From assembly GCA_963704335.1 (NCBI GenBank), contig OY969889.1:2418001-2482000 (forward strand): 64,000 bases of DNA, in the 5' to 3' direction. The notes beneath the pieces are model-generated. The model was not told the origin of the DNA and did not search any database. It saw only the letters and a list, made by a program, of their open reading frames with translations. The DNA is from PALSA-612 sp963704335 (GTDB taxonomy: Bacteria > Actinomycetota > Thermoleophilia > Gaiellales > Gaiellaceae). This document shows, one piece after another, positions 1 to 7,220 of this stretch (position 1 is its first letter; each line of letters starts with the position of its first letter). A program made the position numbers and the translations under genes.

Positions 1-2
1 TC

Positions 3-776
3 TTCGCCCTGCTCATCGAGCTCGCCGTCAGCGGCTCACTGGGCAGTGCGCTCGTACGGAGGAGGACGGCGAGAAGAGTGGACCAGCTCGAAAACCACTA
101 CATCATCTGCGGCTACGGTCGCGTAGGCCAGCGGATCGGGCGAGAGTTCCGCCAGACCGGGGTCGACTACGTCGTCGTCGACTTCAACCCCGAGTCGATC
201 AAGGCGGCGCGCGAACTCGGCGATCTCGTGATCGAAGGCAGCGGTACGGACGCCAGCTCGCTGTCCCAGGCCGGCCTGGCCACCGCTCGCGGGCTGGTGG
301 CCTCGAGCGACTCCGACGTGAACAACCTCTACGTCACGCTCTCGGCGCGGGCGGCACGCTCGGACATGCTGATCGTGGCGCGAGCGGCCAACGAGGATGC
401 GGCGGACAAGCTCAGGCTGGCAGGCGCCGACCGCGTCGTCCAGCCGTATGCCACAGCGGGGCTGGAGATGGCGAAGCTCGTCGCCAAGCCGCAGGTGGCG
501 GCGTTCCTCGACATCGTGACGTCCGCCGGCGGCCCTGATCTCTCGATCGAGGAGATCGAGGTGACGGCCGGCAGCGGGAAGGCGGGGCTCTCGATTCGCG
601 ATCTCCGCATTCGCCATGCGACGGGCGCGCTCGTGATCGCAGTGCAGACGCCGGACGGCCGCTTCGACGCCACCCCCAGCCCCGACACGGCGCTCGAGGT
701 GGGCGACGTGGTGATCGCCGTCGGCACGGTGGCCGAGCTCCAGGAGCTCGAAGAGCTGTTCGCCGAGCCGGAGTAG
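3..776 (+). CDS. Potassium channel, C-terminal part with RCK (TrkA-N/TrkA-C) domains (5' partial)
   Basis: The frame is open from the left edge of the window, so this is the end of a longer gene rather than a complete 232-residue protein starting at the GTG at 78. The first ~25 residues (FALLIELAVSGSLGSALVRR) look like the end of a pore-lining helix followed by basic residues. Next comes a Rossmann-type nucleotide-binding site (CGYGRVGQ, GxGxxG) with an acidic residue at the end of strand 2 (VVDFNPES), as in TrkA-N/RCK domains. The last ~75 residues resemble a TrkA-C domain (GLSIRDLRI...EVGDVVIAVG). RCK domains gate K+ channels in response to nucleotides or ions at the inner membrane face. 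Whether the missing part is a two-helix pore or something larger cannot be seen. Confidence 0.8.
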   Translation, partial: FALLIELAVSGSLGSALVRRRTARRVDQLENHYIICGYGRVGQRIGREFRQTGVDYVVVDFNPESIKAARELGDLVIEGSGTDASSLSQAGLATARGLVASSDSDVNNLYVTLSARAARSDMLIVARAANEDAADKLRLAGADRVVQPYATAGLEMAKLVAKPQVAAFLDIVTSAGGPDLSIEEIEVTAGSGKAGLSIRDLRIRHATGALVIAVQTPDGRFDATPSPDTALEVGDVVIAVGTVAELQELEELFAEPE

Positions 777-800
777 CAGTGTAGGGAACGAGGACTCACG

Positions 801-2306
801 TTGCGCCGGCTCGAGGCCGAGCTGAGCGAGCTCGCGGGCGCGCCGGTCGAGCTCGAGCGTCCGTCGAACGACGAGCACGGCGACTACGCGACGAACGTCG
901 CGCTGCGCGCCGGGCCAACGGCCGGCAAGCCGCCACGCGAGCTGGCCGAAGAGCTCGCAGAACGTGTCGGGGACATCGCGACCGTCGAGCGCGCGGAGGT
1001 GGCCGGGCCGGGCTTTCTCAATCTCTGGCTCGAGTCCACCTGGTTCGGCGAAGCGCTGGCGGAGATCCTCGAAGCCGGCGCCGCCTACGGAGCCGGATCG
1101 GCCGAGACGAAGGAACGCATCCAGGTCGAGCTGGTATCGGCCAATCCGACGGGGCCGCTGACGGTCGGGTCGGCGCGCAACGGCGCTTACGGCGACGCCG
1201 TGGCGCGGCTGCTCGAGCTCGCCGGGCACGAGGTCGAGCGCGAGTACTACTACAACGACGTCGGCCGCCAGATCGACCTCTTCCGCGAGTCAGTGGAGGC
1301 ACGGCGGCGTGGGGAGGAGCCGCCCGAGGACGGCTACAGCGGCGCCTACGTGGAGGAGATCGCGGCTCGCGAGGGCGACCCGGTGGAGCTGATGACGGCC
1401 GAGATCCGCTCCGAGCTGGAACAGCTGCGAATCCACGTCGAGACCTGGATGCGCCAGGCCGAGATCGAAGCGGAGATCCCGGCTGCGCTCGAGCGGCTCG
1501 ACACGTACGAGGCGGAGGGAACGCTCTGGGCGCGCACGACGGCGTTCGGCGACGACAAGGACCGGCCGCTCGTCCGTTCGTCGGACGGCAGTTACCTCTA
1601 CTTCGCGGCCGACGTCGCATACGTGCTCGACAAGCTCTCCCGCGGCTTCGACCGCGCCGTCTACGTCCTCGGCGCCGATCACCACGGCTACGTCCAGCGG
1701 TTGAAGGCCGCAGCCGGGCTGCTCGGCTTCGAACCGGAACGAGTAGAGGTGCTCATCTACCAGCTCGTCTCCATCGTCGAGCAGGGTGAGGCGAAGCGCA
1801 TGTCCAAGCGTCGCGGGGACGTCGTCTTCGTCGAGGAGCTCGTGGAGAAGATCGGCGTCGACGCGACCCGCTGGTACCTCGTCTCACGCGGACATGACCA
1901 GCCGATCGACATCGACGTCGACCTGGCGGCGGAGCAGACGCAGAAGAATCCGGTCTATTACGTCCAATACGCGCACGCGCGCATCGCAGGGATCATGCGT
2001 AACGCCGGCGACGCGGCCCTGTCTGCCGAGGTGCCTGCAGAGCTCGCTCCAGAGGAGCGGGGACTCGTGAAGCGGCTGATCGAGTTTCCCGGCGTCGTCG
2101 CGGAGGCGGCGGAGCGGCGAGCAGCGCATGCCCTACCGACGTACGCGATCCGGGTCGCCGACGACTTCCACCGCTTCTACCACCACCACCGTGTGCTCGA
2201 AGCGGGGGAGGCGCAGGCCTTTCGGCTGGCGCTCTGCAGGGCGACCCAGACGGTGATCGCGCGCTCTCTCGACCTCGTAGGGGTTGAGGCGCCGGACCGG
2301 ATGTAG
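801..2306 (+). CDS. argS: Arginyl-tRNA synthetase
   Basis: Class I aminoacyl-tRNA synthetase that charges tRNA-Arg in the cytoplasm. The start is TTG: the frame opens only after the preceding stop and contains no ATG or GTG before it, and an AGGGAACGAGGA stretch lies just upstream. The order is N-terminal additional domain (residues ~1-80), catalytic Rossmann fold, KMSK-type loop (AKRMSKRRGD, M334), and an all-helical anticodon-binding domain ending with the DALR-type helices. At 501 residues it is shorter than the usual ~550. The HIGH signature is replaced: where most ArgS proteins have PTGPLHVGH, this one reads PTGPLTVGS (T121-V-G-S124), losing both histidines. Everything around it is conserved, so this is more likely a lineage variant than a dead enzyme. 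Confidence 0.93.
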   Translation: MRRLEAELSELAGAPVELERPSNDEHGDYATNVALRAGPTAGKPPRELAEELAERVGDIATVERAEVAGPGFLNLWLESTWFGEALAEILEAGAAYGAGSAETKERIQVELVSANPTGPLTVGSARNGAYGDAVARLLELAGHEVEREYYYNDVGRQIDLFRESVEARRRGEEPPEDGYSGAYVEEIAAREGDPVELMTAEIRSELEQLRIHVETWMRQAEIEAEIPAALERLDTYEAEGTLWARTTAFGDDKDRPLVRSSDGSYLYFAADVAYVLDKLSRGFDRAVYVLGADHHGYVQRLKAAAGLLGFEPERVEVLIYQLVSIVEQGEAKRMSKRRGDVVFVEELVEKIGVDATRWYLVSRGHDQPIDIDVDLAAEQTQKNPVYYVQYAHARIAGIMRNAGDAALSAEVPAELAPEERGLVKRLIEFPGVVAEAAERRAAHALPTYAIRVADDFHRFYHHHRVLEAGEAQAFRLALCRATQTVIARSLDLVGVEAPDRM

Positions 2307-2322
2307 CTAAGATCAGCGGTGT

Positions 2323-2355
2323 CGAGGGGGCGGCTGTGCGGCGGCCGCCCCCTCG
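2323..2355 (+). terminator. Strong hairpin after argS, no U-tract
   Basis: A perfect 12-bp GC stem (CGAGGGGGCGGC at 2323-2334 with its complement at 2344-2355) and a 9-nt loop, starting 16 nt after the argS stop and ending 16 nt before tRNA-Gly. No T-run follows, so it would be a weak intrinsic terminator. It could also act as a 3'-end stabiliser or processing signal. Confidence 0.4.
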
Positions 2356-2371
2356 CTACTCTGAAACCCGC

Positions 2372-2447
2372 GCGGACGTAGCTCAGTTGGTAGAGCACTG
2401 GCTTCCCAAGCCAGTTGTCGCGGGTTCGACCCCCGTCGTCCGCTCCA
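2372..2447 (+). tRNA. tRNA-Gly (anticodon CCC)
   Basis: A complete cloverleaf: acceptor GCGGACG pairs with CGTCCGC, the D-arm contains GCTCAGTTGGTAGAGC, the anticodon stem CTGGC/GCCAG encloses TTCCCAA, and the T-loop is TTCGACC. Discriminator T is followed by an encoded CCA (2445-2447). The CCC anticodon reads GGG glycine codons. It is transcribed with argS or from its own promoter and is followed directly by an intrinsic terminator. Confidence 0.96.
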
Positions 2448-2450
2448 TAG

Positions 2451-2477
2451 AAAAGGCCCGCTCGCGCGGGCCTTTTT
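2451..2477 (+). terminator. Rho-independent terminator of tRNA-Gly
   Basis: Stem AAAAGGCCCGC/GCGGGCCTTTT with a TCGC tetraloop and a run of five T, beginning 3 nt after the tRNA CCA. Because of the A-run and T-run it can also work on the opposite strand. Confidence 0.9.
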
Positions 2478-2563
2478 GCTGCAGGCTGTCGAGGCCTCAG
2501 GAGGCCGAATCTGGCAGACTCGGGGTGACCTGACGAACGCCCAGTCTGTGAGGAGGATTCCGC

Positions 2564-3013
2564 ATGAACTCCGATCCGATTGCTCCCTGGCCAGTCGTAC
2601 GGCGTGGCGACACGATCTTCCCCGTGCGCCCGCTGCAGCAGCTCCTGCGCGCGCGCAACCATCCGGTGGCGGTGGACGGGAACTTCGGCCCCCTGACCGA
2701 GTCCGCAGTCAAGGCCTTCCAGCAGAGCAAGGGCCTTGCGGACGACGGCATCGTGGGTCCGCTGACCTGGCCTCAGCTCATCGTCCAGGTGAAGAAGGGC
2801 AGCACCGGAGATGCGGTGCGCGGCGTGCAAGAGGTCATGGACTTCCACGACCAGTCAGGCGGTGAGGCGCCCCCGGTGCAGATCGACGGCATCTTCGGTC
2901 CAGCCACCGATGCCTGGGTGCGCGGTTTCCAGACCGCCGTGGGCACCGCCTCCGACGGCATCGTCGGCCCGATCACGTGGCGCGCGATGGTCAGCGGCAT
3001 GCTGTCTGGCTAG
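2564..3013 (+). CDS. Tandem peptidoglycan-binding domain protein
   Basis: A 149-residue protein made almost entirely of two PG_binding_1 repeats. Repeat 1 (residues ~15-70) has VRPLQQLL, VDGNFGPLTESAVKAFQ and DGIVGPLTW. Repeat 2 (~75-145) has DAVRGVQEVM, IDGIFGPATDAWVRGFQ and DGIVGPITW. In other proteins these three-helix domains bind the cell-wall peptide and target hydrolases. There is no catalytic domain, signal peptide or membrane helix, so export and role are unclear. The ATG has a strong GAGGAGG ribosome-binding site 8 nt upstream. The gene is monocistronic and faces a convergent VOC gene. Confidence 0.85.
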   Translation: MNSDPIAPWPVVRRGDTIFPVRPLQQLLRARNHPVAVDGNFGPLTESAVKAFQQSKGLADDGIVGPLTWPQLIVQVKKGSTGDAVRGVQEVMDFHDQSGGEAPPVQIDGIFGPATDAWVRGFQTAVGTASDGIVGPITWRAMVSGMLSG

Positions 3014-3033
3014 CAAGCCGCGTCGGCCACGGC

Positions 3034-3774
3034 TCAGCCCCGGTTGTGGTTGACGACCTCGACGTTGTGCCCGTCCGGGTCGAGGACGAACGCGCCGTAG
3101 TAGCCAGGGTGGTAGACCACGCGCTCGCCCGGCGCGCCGTGGTCCTCATAGCCCGCCGCGAGCGCGGCGACGTGGAAGGCGCGCACCGTGGCGTCCTCGC
3201 GCGCGGCAAACGCAAGATGGACGTGCTTCGTCAGCGGCCGCTCGTCCCGGACGAGCGAGAAGCTGTAGTCCGGGCCGGACAGCTGGACGCGACCGGGGTC
3301 GTCGTGCGCCAGGCGGAGCCCGGCGTACGGGGCGATCGTCGTGTAGAAGCGCTGGGAGGCCTGCGGGTCGCGGACGCGGAGCCACAGATGGTCGACGCGG
3401 CCGTCGGGCACGGCGTGTTCGCGGTCGCCGTGGACCGCCTCGACGCTGTTGCCGTCCGGGTCGAGCAGGAACCCACCGTAGTAGGTCGGGCCGTACTGCG
3501 TGCGAGGCCCCGGTGCGCCGCCGTCGCGGTACCCCGCGTCGATGCCCGCCTGCCAGAACGCGTCGACCTGCGCGCGGTCGCGGGCGCGGAAGCCGACGTG
3601 GAGCCCGCGGGTAACCGGGTGCTCGCTGTCCGTCGGCCCGATCGCCCAGTCTTCCCACTCGACCAGCTCGGCGTCTGCATGGCTGGGCTCGACCCCCAGG
3701 ACGCTCAGGACGGTGCGGTAGAAGCGCTCGGAGGCCGCGAAGTCCGAGACGGCGACGCCGACGTGATCGAACAC
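3034..3774 (-). CDS. VOC (glyoxalase/dioxygenase) superfamily protein, two fused domains
   Basis: Two complete VOC modules in tandem. Module 1 spans residues ~1-125, starting VFDHVGVAVSD and ending FLLDPDGNSVEAVHGD. Module 2 spans ~130-247, starting DHLWLRVRDP and ending FVLDPDGHNVEVVNH. Each module has the betaalphabetabetabeta pattern and the terminal Glu that usually ligates a metal. Known members include glyoxalases, extradiol dioxygenases and antibiotic-resistance proteins; no substrate can be assigned. I chose GTG at 3774, because the 41 residues upstream are low-complexity and not VOC-like. A TAGCCT hexamer lies 7 nt upstream and there is no Shine-Dalgarno, which suggests a leaderless mRNA. 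Confidence 0.82.
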   Translation of the reverse strand: MFDHVGVAVSDFAASERFYRTVLSVLGVEPSHADAELVEWEDWAIGPTDSEHPVTRGLHVGFRARDRAQVDAFWQAGIDAGYRDGGAPGPRTQYGPTYYGGFLLDPDGNSVEAVHGDREHAVPDGRVDHLWLRVRDPQASQRFYTTIAPYAGLRLAHDDPGRVQLSGPDYSFSLVRDERPLTKHVHLAFAAREDATVRAFHVAALAAGYEDHGAPGERVVYHPGYYGAFVLDPDGHNVEVVNHNRG

Positions 3775-3896
3775 CCGGCCGAGGCTACCGTTGCTTGACT
3801 CGTCCGTACACTGAATCCACCTACATAGTCTCCTTCTCGCCCTGACTGCAGTCACTGAGAGCCATCGCGTCAGGGAGTGCGCAGAAGGAGGTAGCA

Positions 3897-4112
3897 ATGC
3901 CTCGTACGCTCACCATGTTCTTCCCTGACGGGCGGACTGAGTACTGGCTTACTGCTCTGGTCTTCGAGCCGGGGGACAAGCTCGATCGCAACGGTGAATC
4001 CTGGATCGTTACCAGCGTCGCAAGCCCCGAGATGGCCGGCGAACGCAGACACATGACCCTCACGCTGCGCCCGTATAGCGCGGTTGATACCGCAGACCCT
4101 CCGACGGGATAG
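3897..4112 (+). CDS. Small hypothetical protein (71 aa)
   Basis: Not recognised as a named family. It reads MPRTLTMFFPDGRTEYWLTA and then alternates short beta-like segments (DGRTEYWLTALVF, DKLDRNGESWIVTSV, HMTLTLRPY), suggesting a small all-beta barrel. An excellent ribosome-binding site (AGAAGGAGG, 6 nt before ATG) and a unidirectional frame between two minus-strand genes support real translation. No signal peptide or membrane helix. Confidence 0.7.
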   Translation: MPRTLTMFFPDGRTEYWLTALVFEPGDKLDRNGESWIVTSVASPEMAGERRHMTLTLRPYSAVDTADPPTG

Positions 4113-4119
4113 ACGAGCC

Positions 4120-4716
4120 TTACACGCGAGCGCGTCGAGGCCTCGTGGCGGCTGAAACCGTTCGGCGCATCACGCAGTGGTTCTTACCCTTGGGCCGGTC
4201 GTAGCTGAAGCCGGTCTGCTCATAGAGGCTGCGCGTGGTGTTGTAGAGAAACGTGGCCGAGATCTTCCTGCCCTCCGTGTCCTGCGGATAGCCCTCGACC
4301 ACGCCGCCGCCCGCCTTCGCGATCAGGTCGAGGGCACCACGCAGCGCGACACCTGCGACGCCTTGCCGTCGATAGTCCCGGTCCACGAAGATGCACGTGA
4401 TCCGGTAGTCGGGTGGCTCATCGGTGCTAGTCGCTGCGTATTCCTTCCGGTGGTGTATCCGCGGAAGCTCCTCGGGAGAACCGTATTGACACCAGGCCAC
4501 CGCGGCGTCTCCGTCGAAGACAAGGGCCGCGTGAGCGTTGCCCTCGCGAACGAGGCGCTCCTTCCAAGGGCGGCCAACCTCGCCCTCGGGCCGGCCCTCA
4601 CGCGAATGGAACCACGTGCACCAGCACCCGAACCCGCCGCCCTTGTGCTTCTCAGCGAGGCGGGCGAACGCATCCCACGTCGAGGCATCGAGCGCCCGGA
4701 TCGCGTACTCGCTCAT
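4120..4716 (-). CDS. GNAT family N-acetyltransferase
   Basis: The acyl-CoA binding motif of GNAT enzymes is visible around residues 110-130: YRITCIFVDRDYRRQGVAG, where RRQGVA is the pyrophosphate-binding Q/RxxGxG/A loop. A late motif (ATFLYNTTRSLYEQTGF) corresponds to the conserved Tyr region. The N-terminal part is Cys/Trp-rich (GFGCWCTWFH), as in a subfamily of uncharacterised GNATs that act on small molecules. ATG at 4716 is preferred because AAGGAAG sits 8 nt upstream. An alternative ATG at 4740 lies 1 nt after the stop of the upstream hydrolase gene, with which it is probably co-transcribed. Confidence 0.8.
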   Translation of the reverse strand: MSEYAIRALDASTWDAFARLAEKHKGGGFGCWCTWFHSREGRPEGEVGRPWKERLVREGNAHAALVFDGDAAVAWCQYGSPEELPRIHHRKEYAATSTDEPPDYRITCIFVDRDYRRQGVAGVALRGALDLIAKAGGGVVEGYPQDTEGRKISATFLYNTTRSLYEQTGFSYDRPKGKNHCVMRRTVSAATRPRRARV

Positions 4717-4741
4717 CGAGCTTGCTTCCTTGGCGGACATG

Positions 4742-5449
4742 TCAGGCCCCAGACGCCTTCTTCGCGACGTCGCCGATGATGTCGGCGGTCTCCTGTGGCT
4801 TCGACCACATCGGCCAGTGGCTCGTCGGCAGGTCGATCCACGTGATGTTGCGCAGCTCGGGCAGGCCGGCCAGGAAGGAGTAGCCCTCCTTCGCAGATTC
4901 CTTGTACTGCTCGGAGGTGAACCCCGTGCAGATCATGGTGCTCGGGATGTCGCGGCGGGCGTCGTTCGTGAGCTCGACGCTTTCACGCAAGATCCCGCCC
5001 GGCACCGGAACGGCGCGCTGACGGAACGTCTCCTTCTGGTCCTCGCTGAGCCCGTCGAGGTTCTCGTCCTTCTCGATCGACTCCCAGTCGAGGGGCAGCT
5101 CGTCACCCTTGAAGTCCGGATCCAGCGCGCCTTTCCCAGGGGCAGTATCGACGTACACCATCGCTGCGATCCGGTCTGGAATGCGATCGCTTGCGGCATA
5201 GCCGGAGAAACCTGAGGCACTGTGCACGGCAAGCACGACTGGGCTCGCTGCGGCCTGAACGACGTCACAGATTGCATCGACGTGGTCGGAGAGCGTGATC
5301 GAGGAGCGGTCGCTCTCCACGGACTCGAGACCGGGCAGCGTCACCGACGTGACGTCGTGCCCGTCGGCGCGCAGGATGGAGGCGACCTCGTCCCACGCCC
5401 ATGCGCCGAGCCAGAATCCAGGAACGAGGACGATCGGGCTACTAGGCAT
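4742..5449 (-). CDS. Alpha/beta hydrolase
   Basis: A 235-residue alpha/beta-hydrolase of the salicylate-esterase/hydroxynitrile-lyase-like type: oxyanion-hole strand IVLVPGFWLGAWAWDEV, nucleophile elbow HSASGFSG (Ser in place of the more common GxSxG first Gly), and a late His in LPTSHWPMW. ATG at 5449 has AGGAGG 6 nt upstream; the longer frame from 5494 would run through the operator region. It is transcribed divergently from an XRE regulator with dyad-symmetric sequence between them, so that regulator probably controls it. The product is cytoplasmic and its substrate unknown. Confidence 0.8.
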   Translation of the reverse strand: MPSSPIVLVPGFWLGAWAWDEVASILRADGHDVTSVTLPGLESVESDRSSITLSDHVDAICDVVQAAASPVVLAVHSASGFSGYAASDRIPDRIAAMVYVDTAPGKGALDPDFKGDELPLDWESIEKDENLDGLSEDQKETFRQRAVPVPGGILRESVELTNDARRDIPSTMICTGFTSEQYKESAKEGYSFLAGLPELRNITWIDLPTSHWPMWSKPQETADIIGDVAKKASGA

Positions 5450-5475
5450 CGGAAACCTCCTGAGAGAAGGGATGG

Positions 5476-5530
5476 TGTTCGCCATGTCGAACACCGTACT
5501 GAGTATAGCACGGTATTCGGTATGTCAAAC
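5476..5530. promoter_or_regulatory. Candidate operator between hydrolase and XRE regulator
   Basis: The divergent intergenic region is AT-richer than its surroundings and full of symmetry. It has a perfect palindrome TGTTCG-N6-CGAACA (5476-5493) and an imperfect 21-bp inverted repeat (5477-5497 with 5510-5530, 16 of 21 positions matching), whose arms include CGAACACCGT and ACGGTATTCG. The geometry fits a dimeric HTH repressor acting on both promoters. It is not a LexA box, because the half-sites point the other way. Confidence 0.5.
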
Positions 5531-5555
5531 GCTGGTGCTACAGTCGAACGCACAC

Positions 5556-5912
5556 ATGCCTGAGACAACAGTCGACGTCGACGCTCTGTACGCCGCGCTC
5601 GACAACAAACGGAAAACGCACGGAACGAGCTGGCGCGAGATCGCTCGTCAACTCGATGTGAGCCCGTCGACCTTCAGCCGCATGGCACAGGGCCGACGCC
5701 CTGACGTCGACACCTTCGCGACGCTGTTGCGCTGGCTCGGCATGCCGGCGGAGTCGTTCATGCGCGGCGCACCGGCCACCGCCGCGACCGAGGAGCCCGT
5801 GGCGATGGTGTCGTCGTATCTTCGCTCGGCCCGAAATGTGACGCCCGAGGACGCCGAAGCGCTCGAGGACATCTTCCGGGCCGCCTACAACCGGCTGGTG
5901 CGAGACCCCTAA
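5556..5912 (+). CDS. XRE-family helix-turn-helix regulator
   Basis: A 118-residue protein whose residues ~10-60 form a Cro/C1-type HTH (TSWREIARQLDVSPSTFSRMAQGRRPDVDTFATLLRWLGM). A C-terminal helical tail (VTPEDAEALEDIFRAAYNRL) probably dimerises. The gene is followed by an ImmA/IrrE-type protease gene, the classic arrangement in which the protease cleaves or inactivates its XRE partner. Here, however, a 164-bp palindromic element separates the two. ATG at 5556 is chosen because the HTH follows directly; TACAGT at 5539-5544 is a possible -10. It may regulate itself and the divergent hydrolase. Confidence 0.85.
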   Translation: MPETTVDVDALYAALDNKRKTHGTSWREIARQLDVSPSTFSRMAQGRRPDVDTFATLLRWLGMPAESFMRGAPATAATEEPVAMVSSYLRSARNVTPEDAEALEDIFRAAYNRLVRDP

Positions 5913-5915
5913 CCC

Positions 5916-6079
5916 AGGAAAGCTTGGCGAAACAGTGGCTGTGCCGCGGAATCACGCTGGAGGCCGCGCTGCGGCGTCCTCGGTCGCCCACGTACTAGTT
6001 AGTACGCGGGCTCCCTGCGTCCTTGCATCACAACCTCCAGCGTGCCCCGACGACGAGCACCGTTCCGCCAAACTTTCCT
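5916..6079 (+). repeat. Palindromic element, left copy (inverted relative to 7056-7220)
   Basis: This 164-bp sequence is a nested dyad. The outer arms AGGAAAG...CTTTCCT and TGGCG...CGCCA pair with each other, CACGCTGGAGG (5953-5963) pairs perfectly with CCTCCAGCGTG further right, and the centre holds CGTACTAGTTAGTACG. The core 5925-6070 matches the reverse complement of 7065-7211 with five substitutions, all transitions, and one 1-nt indel (about 96%). The outer arms differ between copies but remain paired (AGGAAAG/CTTTCCT here, AGGAGGG/CCCTCCT there). It begins right after the XRE stop and its right edge touches the -10 of immA. Confidence 0.85.
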
Positions 6080-6090
6080 ACGATTAGGCC

Positions 6091-6675
6091 GTGGCGGAGA
6101 AGCTGCGTCCCGGGTTCAAAGCCGAAGCGGAGAGCATCGCGCAGCTCGTCCGCGCCGAGCTGAGTCTCGACCCGCTTGACGCCCTCGACTGCTTCTCCCT
6201 GGCCGAGGCGTGGGGCATCCCGGTCGTCTCGCTCGGAGAGCTACGGGAGGACGGAGCGACGGACCGCAGCGTCCGGCGATTGCTGAGCGAGGACGCCGGC
6301 TTCTCGGCGACGACGGTGGTGCTCGGTACGAAGCGACTGATCGTCTACAACCCGCGCCAGCCACCGGGCCGCAACGCGAGCAGCCTGGCACACGAGCTGT
6401 CGCACATGATCCTCGAGCACGAGGCCGCGCCCGCTATCGGCATCGGCGGCTGTCGGCACTGGAACGGGCCGCAGGAAGCCGAAGCGAACTGGCTCGGCGC
6501 GACGATGCTCGTGCCGCGTGAAAGCGCTCTCGAGTGGATGCTTCAGGACGGCGACCTCGAAGATGGCGCGCGGAACTTCGGCGTCAGCATCGAGTTGTTC
6601 CGGTGGCGCGTCAACCACACGGGCGTCGTGCGGCAGCTTGCGCGCGAGCGCGGTAGGGTCGCGCCGAGCCAATAG
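6091..6675 (+). CDS. ImmA/IrrE family metallopeptidase
   Basis: A 194-residue COG2856-type protease. The zinc site is HELSHMILEHE at residues ~103-113 (HExxH), with the third ligand expected in QEAEANWLGA about 25 residues later; this last motif is where related proteins have EEADRFAA. Family members (Bacillus ImmA, Deinococcus IrrE) are activated by stress and remove an XRE-type repressor; the XRE gene at 5556 is the obvious partner. GTG at 6091 lies 6 nt after TACGAT, a leaderless-type promoter. With the ABM gene downstream it forms a ~1-kb cassette bracketed by inverted palindromic elements. Confidence 0.87.
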   Translation: MAEKLRPGFKAEAESIAQLVRAELSLDPLDALDCFSLAEAWGIPVVSLGELREDGATDRSVRRLLSEDAGFSATTVVLGTKRLIVYNPRQPPGRNASSLAHELSHMILEHEAAPAIGIGGCRHWNGPQEAEANWLGATMLVPRESALEWMLQDGDLEDGARNFGVSIELFRWRVNHTGVVRQLARERGRVAPSQ

Positions 6676-6691
6676 ACGGGAGGAGAGTGCG

Positions 6692-7057
6692 ATGGGTGGC
6701 ATCGACGGGCAGGTCTCATGGGTCGTGCAGTGCGCCGTCAAGGACGGCCAGCTGGACGCGTTCAAGGAGCTGATGGAGGAGATGGTGGCCGGCACGAGCG
6801 AGGAGCCGGGAACGATCAATTACGAGTGGTTCATCTCCGAAGACGGTTCCGCCGTGCACATCTACGAGAAGTACGCAGACTCGGAAGCGACCGTGACGCA
6901 CGTGAAGGGCTTCATGGAGAAGTGGGCCCGCCGCTTTATGGAAAGCGTCGACGTCACCGGCTTCGCGGCGTATGGCAACCCCGACGAGGCAGCACGCGCG
7001 GTGATCAAGCCGTTCGGCGGCAAGCTGCTCGGCACCTGGGGCGGGTTCGCGCGCTAG
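6692..7057 (+). CDS. Antibiotic biosynthesis monooxygenase (ABM)-like protein
   Basis: A 121-residue ferredoxin-like-fold protein with the ABM pattern: an early strand (VSWVVQCAVKDGQ), helix (LDAFKELMEEMVAGTSEEPG), then TINYEWFISEDGSAVHIYEKYADSEA. Such proteins are quinol monooxygenases, haem-degrading enzymes or simple ligand binders, usually dimeric. No haem ligand can be assigned confidently. ATG follows GGGAGGAGA and lies 16 nt after the immA stop, so the two genes are probably co-transcribed. Its stop codon overlaps the first base of the right palindromic element. Confidence 0.78.
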   Translation: MGGIDGQVSWVVQCAVKDGQLDAFKELMEEMVAGTSEEPGTINYEWFISEDGSAVHIYEKYADSEATVTHVKGFMEKWARRFMESVDVTGFAAYGNPDEAARAVIKPFGGKLLGTWGGFAR

Positions 7058-7220
7058 GAGGGCCTGGCGGAACGGTGCTCGTCACCGGGGCGCGCTGGAG
7101 GTTGTGATGCAAGGACGCAGGGAGCCCGCGTACTAACCAGTACGTGGGCGACCGAGGACGCCGCAGCGCGGCCTCCAGCGTGATTCCGGCGGCACAGTCA
7201 CTGTTTCGCCAGACCCTCCT
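7056..7220 (-). repeat. Palindromic element, right copy (inverted relative to 5916-6079)
   Basis: Inverted near-copy of the element at 5916-6079. It starts at the ABM stop codon, and its far arm encodes the last residues of the HIT protein (GLAKQ-stop), so the element is part of that reading frame. The outer arms AGGAGGGC and the complementary CCCTCCT remain complementary despite differing from the left copy. Confidence 0.85.

Noticed and set aside
5543..5550. CGAAC motifs near the XRE gene as a LexA box
   Set aside because: The half-sites in this region are arranged as GTTCG-N-CGAAC, the reverse of the LexA order seen at 15042, so they do not form an SOS box.
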